The notes under the pieces: generated by a model
Database searches by the model: none
The model's input: only the letters and a program-made list of their open reading frames with translations
What the model was told of the DNA's origin: nothing
In this document: positions 6,476 through 15,288 of the stretch, piece after piece
Position numbering within the stretch: the first letter of the stretch is position 1
How the letters are laid out: every line of letters begins with the position of its first letter
Program-made: the position numbers and the translations under genes
Source of the DNA: Bacillota bacterium
GTDB taxonomy: Bacteria; Bacillota; Clostridia; Christensenellales; SZUA-584
Direction: 5' to 3'
DNA length: 64,000 bases
NCBI GenBank assembly: GCA_023461435.1
Contig: JAEYLC010000027.1
Coordinates: 1 to 64,000 of the forward strand

Positions 6476-8872
6476 GCGGAATGATGGAAAGCCTGAAGCA
6501 GGCGTTTATAACCGTACTGACATTCAGCGCTTATGCGGCGGTGATCGCGCTCGCGGTGATGGCTGTGAGGACGCTGCTTGGCAAGAAGCTGCCCGCGCTG
6601 TTCTCGTGCGCGCTCTGGGGCATCGTGATGCTGCGGCTGCTGATTCCGGTTTCCCTGCCGGTTCCGCCGGTGTTTGATATCCCGCAGGCGCCGGCCGGCC
6701 AAAACACACAGATGCCCGGCATACCGTCAGCGCCCGGCAGCCTTGTTGATACGCATACACCTGAATTTCCGGCGAGCCGGGATAAGTCCGGACAGTCGGG
6801 GCAAGGCTTATCGGCCGAGGCCGGACAGCTTGAGGCTTCCGCAGAACAAGTTGGTGAGAAGCCGTTTGATTTGACAGCATGGCTTGCGTTTGGCTGGGCT
6901 GCCGGATTTGCTGCCTTAACGGCACGAACCGCCGCCGGATATGTGCTGACGCGCAGGCGGTTGAAGGCCGCCGTGCCGCTTGAGCGCGCAGAGCTTATCA
7001 AGCAATGCGCAGAACTCTCAAACATGCGGTGTGGCTGCGGTATCTATTTGTCTGCCGCGTGCCGCGTGCCCGTGCTGTTCGGCTTGCTGCAACCGAGAAT
7101 CATACTGCCCGTCTCGGCGGCGCAGATGACCGATGAGGAATTAAAGCACGTGATACTGCATGAGCTGGCGCACAGAAAGCGCGGCGACATGGGAATCAAA
7201 GCGCTGTGGTCGCTGCTGCTGTTCTTAAACTGGTTCAACCCGGTGCTATGGCTGGCCGACCGCCTGCTTGCGCACGATATGGAGCGCGCGTGCGACGAAA
7301 CGGTGATCCGCATATTGGGGCCCCAGAGCCGAAAAGCCTATGCGCTCTCGCTGCTCAACGCGGCGCTTGATCTCAACGCGAGGGTGGGCGCGAACGAGGC
7401 GCTCGCGTTTGCAAAGGGCGGCGTCAAACACAGGATCGAAAACGTGCTGAATTTCAAAAAGGCAGGGAAAGCGGTCATGGCGCTGTCATTGGTTATTGTG
7501 CTGGCTTTGGGCACGGTGTTGCTCGCGGCCTGCCAGCCGACGCCGACGCTCGAACCTGTGGTTGGACGGCAGGAGGATATACTGGACAGCATCGCGCAGC
7601 AAACGCCTGAGACGACGTCGGAAACTGCATCAGAAACAGAGCCGCAAGAAGAGCCGTCGCCATCGTTTGTTTTTGAGAAGATTGATACGCCTGAACATAT
7701 CACCGAGACGCATAATGACTATGAAAAGCTTAATCTCAGTATCGACGCGGATGTGACGGTGCCCGATGTATCTGCGTATCCGGTGACCGAGATGACGCGG
7801 CGCACTTTCTCTAAAGATGAAATTCTCTCGTATATCAAGCTGCTGGCTGGCCGAAACGATGAGCTGTATAAGGAATGGAAAATGAGCAAGGACGATTGGC
7901 TGGTGAAGCTCACCAAGTTAAAGCAGTATAAGGATTCGGGAATCGTCTACCAGGATTGGCTCGATACCGTGCAGAAAAATTACGATACGGCATCTGAGAC
8001 AGTGCAGAACGTACCGGTGAATTTGGATGATATATTGTCTGCTGCTGACCAACACTCTCAGGTCTATGTGCGAGATATTAAAAACAGAGTTTCTCAGTTT
8101 AATTTTATGATGGGTGATAATATCTTCTGCTATACCCGTGATGAGTATCAAGGTATTTGCCCAGCCAGCGATTATGAAAAATATGAACCTAATTGGGATA
8201 CGAAGGAGCATTTCAATTGGTGTAAGCCGGGTGAGCCCGACATATCGCAGGAGGACGCATACACCGAGGCGCAAAAGGTGATGGATACGATGAATATTGA
8301 CCTTGATCTGTATACGGCGGAGCCGTGCAGTGTGATTGTGGACAGCACCGATAAAACCACGGGGTGGCAGTTTGTGTTCACGAGAGCAGTTTCCGGCCTG
8401 CAGATGTTATGATACGGGTGGCTGTTTTATAAATCCCGATGCGATGCCGAGCTATGGCGCGCCGTGGTCACAAGAAATTTGTACGATCGCCGTTGATGGG
8501 GATGGGGTATGCTTCATGTTCTGGCGCGGCGCGTCAGCCGTCAGTCGCACGGCTGTGGCCTCGGCGGAGCTCGAGCCGTTTGACAGCATTCAGCAGAGAA
8601 TCACAAATCAGTTTGGCTATTTATACGGTGCAGCTGAGAACGGATCGGACAGAAAGCTCAATATTGATATTTTCAATATCAAGCTGGGCATCAGCATGAT
8701 ATCCGTCAAGGACAAGCCGGATACCGGTGTTTATATCCCGACCTGGTATGCCAGTTACTATATTGATTCGGATGAGTCGATGCTCGAACAGCTGATGTTC
8801 AGCGCTCTTGACGGCAGCTATATTGAGCCGCGTGTGAGTAATCTTGAAATGATGGGCAAGAAGAATAATTAA
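6472..8872 (+). pseudogene. BlaR1-like M56 metallopeptidase sensor, interrupted by a frameshift
   Basis: Frame 6472-8412 encodes 646 residues, then the protein resumes at once in the +1 frame to 8872. Skipping one base near 8404 joins ...FTRAVSGLQ to CYDTGGCFINPD with no loss. The N-terminal half has membrane segments and zinc motif HELAH (residues 230-234) with DMERACDE further on, as in BlaR1/MecR1. A membrane segment ends near residue 352 (LALGTVLLAAC), followed by a roughly 440-residue extracytoplasmic part not recognised as a penicillin-binding domain. If the shift is real, the secreted part is cut short by about 150 residues while the protease stays intact. Sequencing error or programmed frameshift are alternatives. 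Confidence 0.75.
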
Positions 8873-8894
8873 AGAGCTTTAAGGAAAATGCAAG

Positions 8895-8927
8895 CCGCTG
8901 TTTTTAGCGCCAAACAGCGGTTTTTTT
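8895..8927 (+). terminator. Intrinsic terminator
   Basis: CCGCTGTTT pairs with AAACAGCGG around an eight-base loop, then seven T. Ends the BlaI/BlaR1-like transcript. Confidence 0.85.
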
Positions 8928-9024
8928 CTGCCCGCATTCGTCAAAAATTCTTTTGTATACTTGCTCTTTATTAATGACGAACGTTGGAGTATAATGGCGC
9001 TAGACTCTCAATGAAGGAGATAGT

Positions 9025-10032
9025 GTGAAAGAATACGCGGTGCTGATTCCGGCTTATCAGCCGGATGAAAAGCTTGTGCGGGTGGTCAAAAGCCTGCGCG
9101 AAAAAGACATTGACGTGACAGTGGTAGACGACGGCAGCGGCGCCGGTTACGCGCCGGTTTTCGAGCAGGCTTCGGCTGCAGGCGCTTACGTGCTGATACA
9201 TACGGAGAATAAAGGAAAGGGCGCGGCGCTAAGAACCGGCATCGCGCATATTGAAAAACAGGAGCATATCAAGGGGATCGTGACGGCGGACGCGGACGGT
9301 CAGCATACGCCAGGGGACATCGGCCTTGTGATTGAAACGATGCAACAAAACCCCGGCGTGCTGGTGATCGGCGCGAGGGCGTTCTCGGGCGATGTACCCG
9401 CGCGGTCGCGCTTTGGCAACACGCTCACACGTAGCATATTCCGCCTTGCCACAGGGCTCAGAATCACGGATACACAGACGGGGCTTCGCGGTCTGCCAAG
9501 CAATATTTTCGCTGAGCTGCTCGCGATGGAGGGCGACCGGTACGAATACGAAATGAGCATGCTCTTAAATATCGACAATTGGGGCATTAAATACATCGAG
9601 GTGCCGATCGAGACGGTGTATCTCGAGGGCAACAAAAGCTCGCATTTCCATCCGCTGCGCGATTCGTGGCTGATATACGGCAAGATACTCAAATTCATCG
9701 CATCGTCGGCCGCTTCGTTTTTGGTGGATTACAGCATGTTCGCGCTGCTGAATCTCGCGTTCAGCCTCGATTACTGGTCCAGCTATTTCCTCGCGCGCGC
9801 GGTCAGCTCGTTCGTCAACTTCATGATCAACCGCCATGTTGTGTTTGCAAGCGGCGGGCGCGGCAGTGTTCTGAAGTATTATCTGCTTGCCGTGGCGATC
9901 ATGGCTATGGGCATAGGCGGCGGCGATCTGCTGACGCTGGCGGGCGTGCCCGATCTGCTCGCGAAAATCATCGTCGATGTGCCGTTATTCTTCGTGAGCT
10001 ATACGGTGCAGCGCAAATACATTTTCAAATGA
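9025..10032 (+). CDS. Family 2 glycosyltransferase fused to GtrA-like membrane domain
   Basis: 335 residues from GTG 9025, preceded by AAGGAGA. Residues 1-220 are a GT2 domain (VLIPAYQPDE, VVDDGSG, TADADGQH as the DXD-type metal site, DTQTGLRG), like dolichol-phosphate-mannose synthase or undecaprenyl-phosphate glucosyltransferases. Residues about 225-335 form four membrane segments of GtrA type (FLVDYSMFALLNL, SFVNFMINRHVVF). Such fusions transfer a sugar to a lipid carrier and flip it for cell-envelope glycosylation. Monocistronic between two terminators. Confidence 0.9.
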   Translation: MKEYAVLIPAYQPDEKLVRVVKSLREKDIDVTVVDDGSGAGYAPVFEQASAAGAYVLIHTENKGKGAALRTGIAHIEKQEHIKGIVTADADGQHTPGDIGLVIETMQQNPGVLVIGARAFSGDVPARSRFGNTLTRSIFRLATGLRITDTQTGLRGLPSNIFAELLAMEGDRYEYEMSMLLNIDNWGIKYIEVPIETVYLEGNKSSHFHPLRDSWLIYGKILKFIASSAASFLVDYSMFALLNLAFSLDYWSSYFLARAVSSFVNFMINRHVVFASGGRGSVLKYYLLAVAIMAMGIGGGDLLTLAGVPDLLAKIIVDVPLFFVSYTVQRKYIFK

Positions 10033-10049
10033 TGATTTGAGAAATTCGG

Positions 10050-10083
10050 GCGGCTTGGGGCGGTCATCTCTGAGCCGCTTTTT
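10050..10083 (+). terminator. Intrinsic terminator
   Basis: GCGGCT pairs with AGCCGC across a 17-base loop, followed by five T, just after the GT2-GtrA stop. Confidence 0.6.
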
Positions 10084-10095
10084 GTTATTCAGAAT

Positions 10096-10205
10096 AAGCC
10101 TTTTCCTCGGAGGAGAAGGTGGCGCGCAGAGCCGGATGAGGGGGATGGCAAAAGCTATCGATACGGACACCTCATCAGTTGCCTGCCGGTGACAGGACCA
10201 TAGGA
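10096..10205 (+). repeat. Repeat family A, full-length copy
   Basis: Left end AAGCCTTTTCCTCGGAGGAG then GAAGGTGGCGCGCAGAGCCGG; right end CCTCATCAGTTGCCTGCCGG then TGACAGG. Same order and spacing as at 56750-56866. No coding capacity; consistent with a MITE-like or REP-like element. Confidence 0.65.
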
Positions 10206-10319
10206 GCAGCCAGTCACAAGCTTTTGCGGCGGCCCGCATAGAAGCACGAAAGAACCCAATAAAGAATAAGATATTGAAGAAATATCTGCAGGCTTTAAAT
10301 TTCCTTTTCGGAGCTGAAT

Positions 10320-10586
10320 ATGACATGGTATGAGCCGCCATCCACTGATCCCAAAAAACAAATACCGGGCGCGACAGATACCGACGACAATGACGATAGC
10401 GGAAAATGGGCGCCTAAGAGCTGGCTTGAGACACTTCCGTCAAAGTCGGGGACGGTGCTTGCGGCGATACTTGCCAATATCATGACGGAAGGATTAACGC
10501 CGAATCAGGAGAACATACTCGGTAACTTCATTTCAGCTGTGGGTTCACTGATATCATACAAGGCCTCCAGAGACGATGTGAGCTGA
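10320..10586 (+). CDS. Small hypothetical protein
   Basis: 88 residues from an ATG with GGAG 7 bases upstream. The N-terminal third is polar and acidic (Pro/Asp-rich, DTDDNDD), the C-terminal half is a predicted amphipathic or membrane-associating helix pair (TVLAAILANIMTEGLTPNQENILGNFISAVG region). Short proteins with an LTxxQxNxLGNF-like helix occur in Clostridia, but no named domain is assigned here. It stands alone between a repeat element and pckG. Function unknown. Confidence 0.6.
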   Translation: MTWYEPPSTDPKKQIPGATDTDDNDDSGKWAPKSWLETLPSKSGTVLAAILANIMTEGLTPNQENILGNFISAVGSLISYKASRDDVS

Positions 10587-10662
10587 TCGTTTTTCAGGCT
10601 TCAAACGGGGACAGGCCCGCCAAATGAACGAACAAATATAAGAAATAAATATATATACTGGG

Positions 10663-10674
10663 ATACGGCCGTAT
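10663..10674. promoter_or_regulatory. Perfect 12-bp palindrome upstream of pckG
   Basis: ATACGGCCGTAT, a perfect palindrome about 50 bp upstream of the pckG promoter in an otherwise AT-rich stretch. Could be an operator; the regulator is not identifiable. Confidence 0.35.
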
Positions 10675-10725
10675 ACGGTTCGTGAAAATTTCGCAAGAAT
10701 TTAAAAAAAAACTTTCATTAGGGGA

Positions 10726-10754
10726 TTCATTTTCAGGGAAAAAACAGTTATAAT
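10726..10754 (+). promoter_or_regulatory. Promoter candidate for pckG
   Basis: Perfect -10 TATAAT at 10749-10754, with a weak -35 TTCATT 17 bp upstream. Leader of about 65 bases before the pckG start. Confidence 0.5.
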
Positions 10755-10827
10755 AAGAACAATACGGTTTTATCACGAATCAAAAGGAAATTTCGATTTT
10801 CAAAAAATTCAAAAAGAGGTGAGGGTA

Positions 10828-12636
10828 ATGACAATGACGACTAACAAGAAACTTTTGGCGTGGGTTGACGAAGTGGCCGATCTGTGCCAGCCGGACCAGG
10901 TATATTGGTGCGACGGCTCCGAAGAGGAGAACCAAAGACTGCTCAAAGAAATGGTGGATTCAGGCATGGCGACGATGCTCGATCCCGAAAAACGCCCCGG
11001 ATGCTATCTGTTCCGCAGCGATCCGTCCGATGTGGCGCGCGTTGAGAACAGAACGTTCATTTCGTCCGTGAAGGAAGAAGACGCGGGCCCCACAAACAAC
11101 TGGGTGGATCCCGTTGAATTGAAGAGCACCATGAAGGCGCTCTACAAGGGCTGCATGAAGGGCAGAACGCTCTACGTGATTCCGTTCTCGATGGGCCCCA
11201 TCGGCTCTCCGATCTCCAAGATCGGTGTGGAAATCACCGACAGCGCTTATGTCGTGACCAACATGCGCATCATGACCCGTATGGGCAAAAAGGTTCTCGA
11301 TGTGCTCGGCGACGGCGAATTCGTGCCTTGCCTGCACTCCGTGGGCGCGCCGCTTGCCGACGGTCAGAAGGATGTACCGTGGCCGTGCGCTCCGATCGAA
11401 CAAAAATACATCAGCCAGTTCCCCGAAGACAGAGCGATCTGGTCTTACGGCTCGGGCTATGGCGGCAACGCGCTGCTCGGCAAAAAGTGCTTTGCGCTGC
11501 GCATTGCTTCCGTGCAGGCCAGAGACGAGGGATGGATGGCTGAGCATATGCTGATCCTGAAGCTGACCAGCCCCGAAGGCAAGGTCAAATACGTCACCGG
11601 CGCGTTCCCGAGTGCTTGCGGCAAAACCAACCTCGCGATGCTGATCCCCACGATCCCAGGCTGGAAGGTCGAGACCATCGGCGACGATATTGCGTGGATG
11701 AAGTTCGGCGCGGACGGCCGTCTCTATGCGATCAACCCCGAATACGGATTCTTTGGTGTGGCGCCCGGCACCTCGATGCATTCGAACCCGAACGCGATGC
11801 ACAGCACCGAGAAAAACACGATATTCACAAACGTCGGCCTGACCGACGACGGCGATGTGTGGTGGGAAGGCATCGGCTCCGATGCGCCGACTCACCTGAT
11901 CGACTGGAAGGGCAAAGACTGGGCCCCGGGCGCGGAAGCTCCCGCCGCTCATCCGAACGCGCGCTTCACGGCCCCGGCCGGACAGTGCCCCGCGATTGCG
12001 CCCGAGTGGGAAGACCCCAAGGGTGTGCCGATTTCCGCGATACTCATCGGCGGACGCCGTCCGAGCACGATCCCGCTTGTACACGAGAGCTTTTCCTGGC
12101 AGCACGGCGTGTTCCTTGGATCCATCATGGGCTCAGAGATCACGGCTGCGGCCATTTCCGCCAAGATCGGCCAGGTCCGCCGCGACCCGTTTGCGATGCT
12201 GCCGTTCATCGGCTACAACGTCTGCGATTATCTGCAGCACTGGCTTGACATCGGCGAAGCGACCGATGCCGATAAGCTGCCCAAGATCTTCTATGTCAAC
12301 TGGTTCCGCAAGGACAAAGACGGCAAGTGGCTGTGGCCGGGCTTCGGCGAGAACAGCCGCGTGCTGAAATGGATATTCGAGCGCACAGACGGCACAGGCA
12401 AGGCCGACAAAACCCCGATCGGCTACATGCCCACAATGGACGCGCTTGATACCGCGGGTCTTGATGTCAGCGAAGCCGATATGGCTGAGCTCTTGAAGAT
12501 CGAGAAAGATAATTGGCTCGCCGAAGTCGAATCGATCAAAGAGCATTACAAGACATACGATCAGCCCACCAAGAAAATGCCCAAGGCGCTGCTTGATGAA
12601 CTGAATGCTCTCGAAGAGAGAGTCAAAGGTATGTAA
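10828..12636 (+). CDS. pckG: Phosphoenolpyruvate carboxykinase (GTP)
   Basis: 602 residues, the usual length for the GTP-dependent class. It converts oxaloacetate + GTP to PEP + CO2 + GDP, or the reverse in fermenters. Visible motifs: the kinase P-loop FPSACGKTNLAML with the reactive cysteine typical of the GTP class, ETIGDDIAWMKFG (metal-binding Asp), IGGRRPSTIPLV and NWFRKDKDGKWLWPGFGENSRVLKW (guanine-binding region). ATG 10828 follows GAGGTG by 6 bases; ATG 10834 and GTG 10819 are alternatives. Single gene with its own promoter and terminator. Confidence 0.97.
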   Translation: MTMTTNKKLLAWVDEVADLCQPDQVYWCDGSEEENQRLLKEMVDSGMATMLDPEKRPGCYLFRSDPSDVARVENRTFISSVKEEDAGPTNNWVDPVELKSTMKALYKGCMKGRTLYVIPFSMGPIGSPISKIGVEITDSAYVVTNMRIMTRMGKKVLDVLGDGEFVPCLHSVGAPLADGQKDVPWPCAPIEQKYISQFPEDRAIWSYGSGYGGNALLGKKCFALRIASVQARDEGWMAEHMLILKLTSPEGKVKYVTGAFPSACGKTNLAMLIPTIPGWKVETIGDDIAWMKFGADGRLYAINPEYGFFGVAPGTSMHSNPNAMHSTEKNTIFTNVGLTDDGDVWWEGIGSDAPTHLIDWKGKDWAPGAEAPAAHPNARFTAPAGQCPAIAPEWEDPKGVPISAILIGGRRPSTIPLVHESFSWQHGVFLGSIMGSEITAAAISAKIGQVRRDPFAMLPFIGYNVCDYLQHWLDIGEATDADKLPKIFYVNWFRKDKDGKWLWPGFGENSRVLKWIFERTDGTGKADKTPIGYMPTMDALDTAGLDVSEADMAELLKIEKDNWLAEVESIKEHYKTYDQPTKKMPKALLDELNALEERVKGM

Positions 12637-12663
12637 CAAAACTGCAGAGTTTGAGAACGACGA

Positions 12664-12696
12664 GGCCGGTGTCTTTCATGAGATACCGGCCTTTTT
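12664..12696 (+). terminator. Intrinsic terminator of pckG
   Basis: GGCCGGTGTCT pairs with AGATACCGGCC (one G-T pair) around TTCATG, then five T. Confidence 0.85.
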
Positions 12697-12728
12697 CCAT
12701 CCCCGTTATCGCGACAGCGCTGCCGATG

Positions 12729-12737
12729 TGGTATACT
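12729..12737 (+). promoter_or_regulatory. Extended -10 promoter of the Bce-type module
   Basis: TGGTATACT gives a TGn-TATACT extended -10 about 29 bases upstream of the response regulator start. No good -35. Confidence 0.5.
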
Positions 12738-12765
12738 CTGGATATATGCTCTGAAGGGAAAGCTT

Positions 12766-13437
12766 ATGTTCAAGATACTGATTGTGGAAGACGATGGCGT
12801 GATTGCATCCGAAATAAAGCAAAGCCTTTTGCGCTGGGGTTACGATGTTCAAACCGTCAGTGATTTTTCTGACGTATTGGGCGCATGGGAGAAAACACAG
12901 CCCCATCTCGTGCTCATGGACATTTCGCTGCCATATTTCAACGGTTATTACTGGTGCGGCAAAATCAGAGAGCGATCAAAGGTGCCGGTGATGTTTCTAT
13001 CCTCGCGGTCAGAGAATATGGATATCGTGATGGCGGTAAATATGGGCGGTGACGACTATATCGCCAAACCCGTATCCATGGAGGTGCTCGCCGCAAAGAT
13101 ACAGGCGATGATAAGACGTACATATGATTACGAAATGAATAATCTGCCGACACTGCGCGACGCGTCGCTCGATGTCAGCGCACTGTGTCTTATTCGAGAA
13201 GAGAAACGTATCTCGCTCACACGAAACGAAGCGCGCATACTGCAGCAGATGCTCTCAAGGAAGGGAGAGGTGGTGAGCCGCGAGGAACTGATGCTGGCCT
13301 TATGGGACAGCGACGAATTTGTGGACGAAAATACATTGACCGTCAACGTGAACCGGCTGAGGAAAACGCTCGAGGAGGCTGGTCTGCCGGATTGTATCGT
13401 CACGCACAAAGGGAAGGGATACGCTGTCCATGATTAA
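12766..13437 (+). CDS. OmpR-family response regulator (BceR-like)
   Basis: 223 residues. Receiver domain 1-115 with acidic pair (VEDDG), phospho-acceptor in HLVLMDISLP, and Lys in IAKPVSMEVL. Winged-helix DNA-binding domain 130-223 (SRKGEVVSREELMLALWDSD, TLTVNVNRLRKTLEE, GKGYAV). The gene overlaps the kinase by 8 bases and precedes a Bce-type ATPase/permease, so it most likely activates the transporter genes in response to cell-wall-active peptides. SD GAAGGGAA precedes the ATG. Confidence 0.93.
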   Translation: MFKILIVEDDGVIASEIKQSLLRWGYDVQTVSDFSDVLGAWEKTQPHLVLMDISLPYFNGYYWCGKIRERSKVPVMFLSSRSENMDIVMAVNMGGDDYIAKPVSMEVLAAKIQAMIRRTYDYEMNNLPTLRDASLDVSALCLIREEKRISLTRNEARILQQMLSRKGEVVSREELMLALWDSDEFVDENTLTVNVNRLRKTLEEAGLPDCIVTHKGKGYAVHD

Positions 13438-14419
13438 GCTGCTCTCGTACCTTAAATATCGTTCCATCCTTCTGCTATTCTTTCTGCTTTCCGCCGCGCT
13501 GACGCTGATCGTTCAGTTTCTGGCCAATCAGAACATGGTGTATGCCTGGTATACGGCCGGGCTGATGAGCTTCTTTTTGTTTCTGACACTTCTTATCGAC
13601 GGAGCGCGTTATATGCGCCGCAGACGGATACTGGAAGGCCTTTCAATGACGCTTTACCACGCTTCGCGCGAGCTGCCGCAGCCTTCCGATGCGCTGGAAG
13701 CCGATTATGTAGGGTGCCTGCGCGAGCTTGGCTGTGCTTATGACGCCATCAAAAAACAGCTGAGCACAGCCCATAACGACTCTTTGGAATATTACACGCT
13801 GTGGGTCCACCAGATAAAGACGCCGATTGCGGCGCTGAACCTTGTGCTGCAGAATATGGACGGCGACACGGCGGGTGTGATCAAACAGGAGCTGTTTAAA
13901 ATCGAGCAGTACGCTGATCTTGCACTGCGCTATATCAAGCTGACGGATATCTCGTCCGACCTTATCATACAGCGCTGTTTATTGGGAGATATCGTAACCG
14001 CAAGCGTAAAAAAATATGCGGTGCTGTTTGTGTATCAAAAGCTGTCGCTTGATATCACTCCGTTCAAAAAAGAGGTGATGAGCGATAAACGGTGGCTGGG
14101 CTTCATAGTCGAACAAATACTCTCAAACGCAGTTAAGTACACCAACTCAGGCGGCGTAAAGATATATATGCAAAATGAGGAGCTGGTTATCGAAGATACG
14201 GGCATCGGTATACGCCCCGAGGATTTGCCGAGAATATTCATGAAAGGCTATACGGGCTGCAACGGCAGGCTTAACAGCCGTGCGTCGGGCATTGGGCTGT
14301 ATCTTGCCAAGAAGGCTGCCGATGTGCTGGGTATCACGATATCCGTGGTATCTTCGGTGGGCACAGGCACCAAGGTATCGCTGTCGTTTCCCAAAGCCCG
14401 AACAGACATCTTTATGTGA
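13430..14419 (+). CDS. Intramembrane-sensing histidine kinase (BceS-like)
   Basis: 329 residues. Two N-terminal membrane helices (about 10-32 and 36-58) with almost no extracellular loop, the hallmark of BceS-type kinases that sense through the partner permease. H-box with phospho-accepting His in LWVHQIKTPIAAL, N-box VEQILSNAVKYT, G1 IEDTGIGI, G2 RASGIGLYLAKK. It phosphorylates the adjacent regulator. Translationally coupled to it. Confidence 0.92.
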   Translation: MIKLLSYLKYRSILLLFFLLSAALTLIVQFLANQNMVYAWYTAGLMSFFLFLTLLIDGARYMRRRRILEGLSMTLYHASRELPQPSDALEADYVGCLRELGCAYDAIKKQLSTAHNDSLEYYTLWVHQIKTPIAALNLVLQNMDGDTAGVIKQELFKIEQYADLALRYIKLTDISSDLIIQRCLLGDIVTASVKKYAVLFVYQKLSLDITPFKKEVMSDKRWLGFIVEQILSNAVKYTNSGGVKIYMQNEELVIEDTGIGIRPEDLPRIFMKGYTGCNGRLNSRASGIGLYLAKKAADVLGITISVVSSVGTGTKVSLSFPKARTDIFM

Positions 14420-14520
14420 CAAAAATGTTCGTTATGATGTCTGAAATGTAAGCCTGCGCGATGGTTGCATGGCTTTTTTCATACTATCATATAAGCATGA
14501 TAAATTTCGGAGGATAACAA

Positions 14521-15288
14521 ATGGAACTCTTAAAAGTCAGCAATGTAAAAAAGGTTTATAATATGAAGCTTCGCATGCAGCAATGCGTGGCACTGAACCA
14601 TGTGAGCTTTGATGTGAGTGAGGGTGAGTTCGTGGCCATCATGGGCCCTTCGGGCAGCGGAAAAACGTCGCTGCTCAATATCATTGCCTCTCTGGACCGT
14701 GCCACCGAGGGCGACATCCTGCTGGACGGAAAAAGCTTTTCGACCATTCGCGACCGTGAACTGTCCGAATTCCGCAGGAATCATCTGGGGTTTGTGTTTC
14801 AGGATTTTAATCTGCTTGATTCGTTTTCATTAAAGGACAATATACTGCTGCCGCTCGTGCTTTCACAAACGCCGGTCGCTGAAATGGAAAGCCGCATTGA
14901 GCCGATTGCCAAAATGCTGGGTATTGAAAAGCTGCTTGCCAAATACCCGTATGAAGTGTCGGGCGGAGAGAAACAGCGCGCCGCCGTGGCGCGCGCCGTG
15001 ATCACCCGGCCGCGGCTGATACTGGCTGATGAACCGACGGGGGCGCTCGATTCCAAATCGTCGGCGAATTTGCTTGGCAATTTTCATGCGCTGAACTTGG
15101 AGGGCAAAACGATACTGATGGTGACCCACAGCGCGTTTGCGGCGAGCTACGCCTCGCGCGTGCTGTTTATTCGCGACGGCGAGATTTTCTCACAGATATA
15201 CCGCGGCGACAACGATAACCATGCCTTTTTTGAGCGTATTGTGGCCAATCTCTCCGTGCTGTCGGACGGAGGTGCGGACATTGCTTAA
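14521..15288 (+). CDS. ABC transporter ATP-binding protein (BceA-like)
   Basis: 255 residues. Walker A MGPSGSGKTSLL, Q-loop FVFQDFNLLD, signature VSGGEKQRAAVARA, Walker B LILADEPTGALD, H-loop VTHS. It powers the following permease; Bce-type systems free lipid II-cycle targets from peptide antibiotics such as bacitracin. SD CGGAGGATAAC lies directly upstream, about 100 bases after the kinase, leaving room for a separate regulated promoter. Confidence 0.93.
   Translation: MELLKVSNVKKVYNMKLRMQQCVALNHVSFDVSEGEFVAIMGPSGSGKTSLLNIIASLDRATEGDILLDGKSFSTIRDRELSEFRRNHLGFVFQDFNLLDSFSLKDNILLPLVLSQTPVAEMESRIEPIAKMLGIEKLLAKYPYEVSGGEKQRAAVARAVITRPRLILADEPTGALDSKSSANLLGNFHALNLEGKTILMVTHSAFAASYASRVLFIRDGEIFSQIYRGDNDNHAFFERIVANLSVLSDGGADIA

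Noticed and set aside
10960..12105. Long minus-strand frame across pckG
   Set aside because: Shadow of the GC-rich pckG coding strand; Arg/His-rich composition, no SD, no family.
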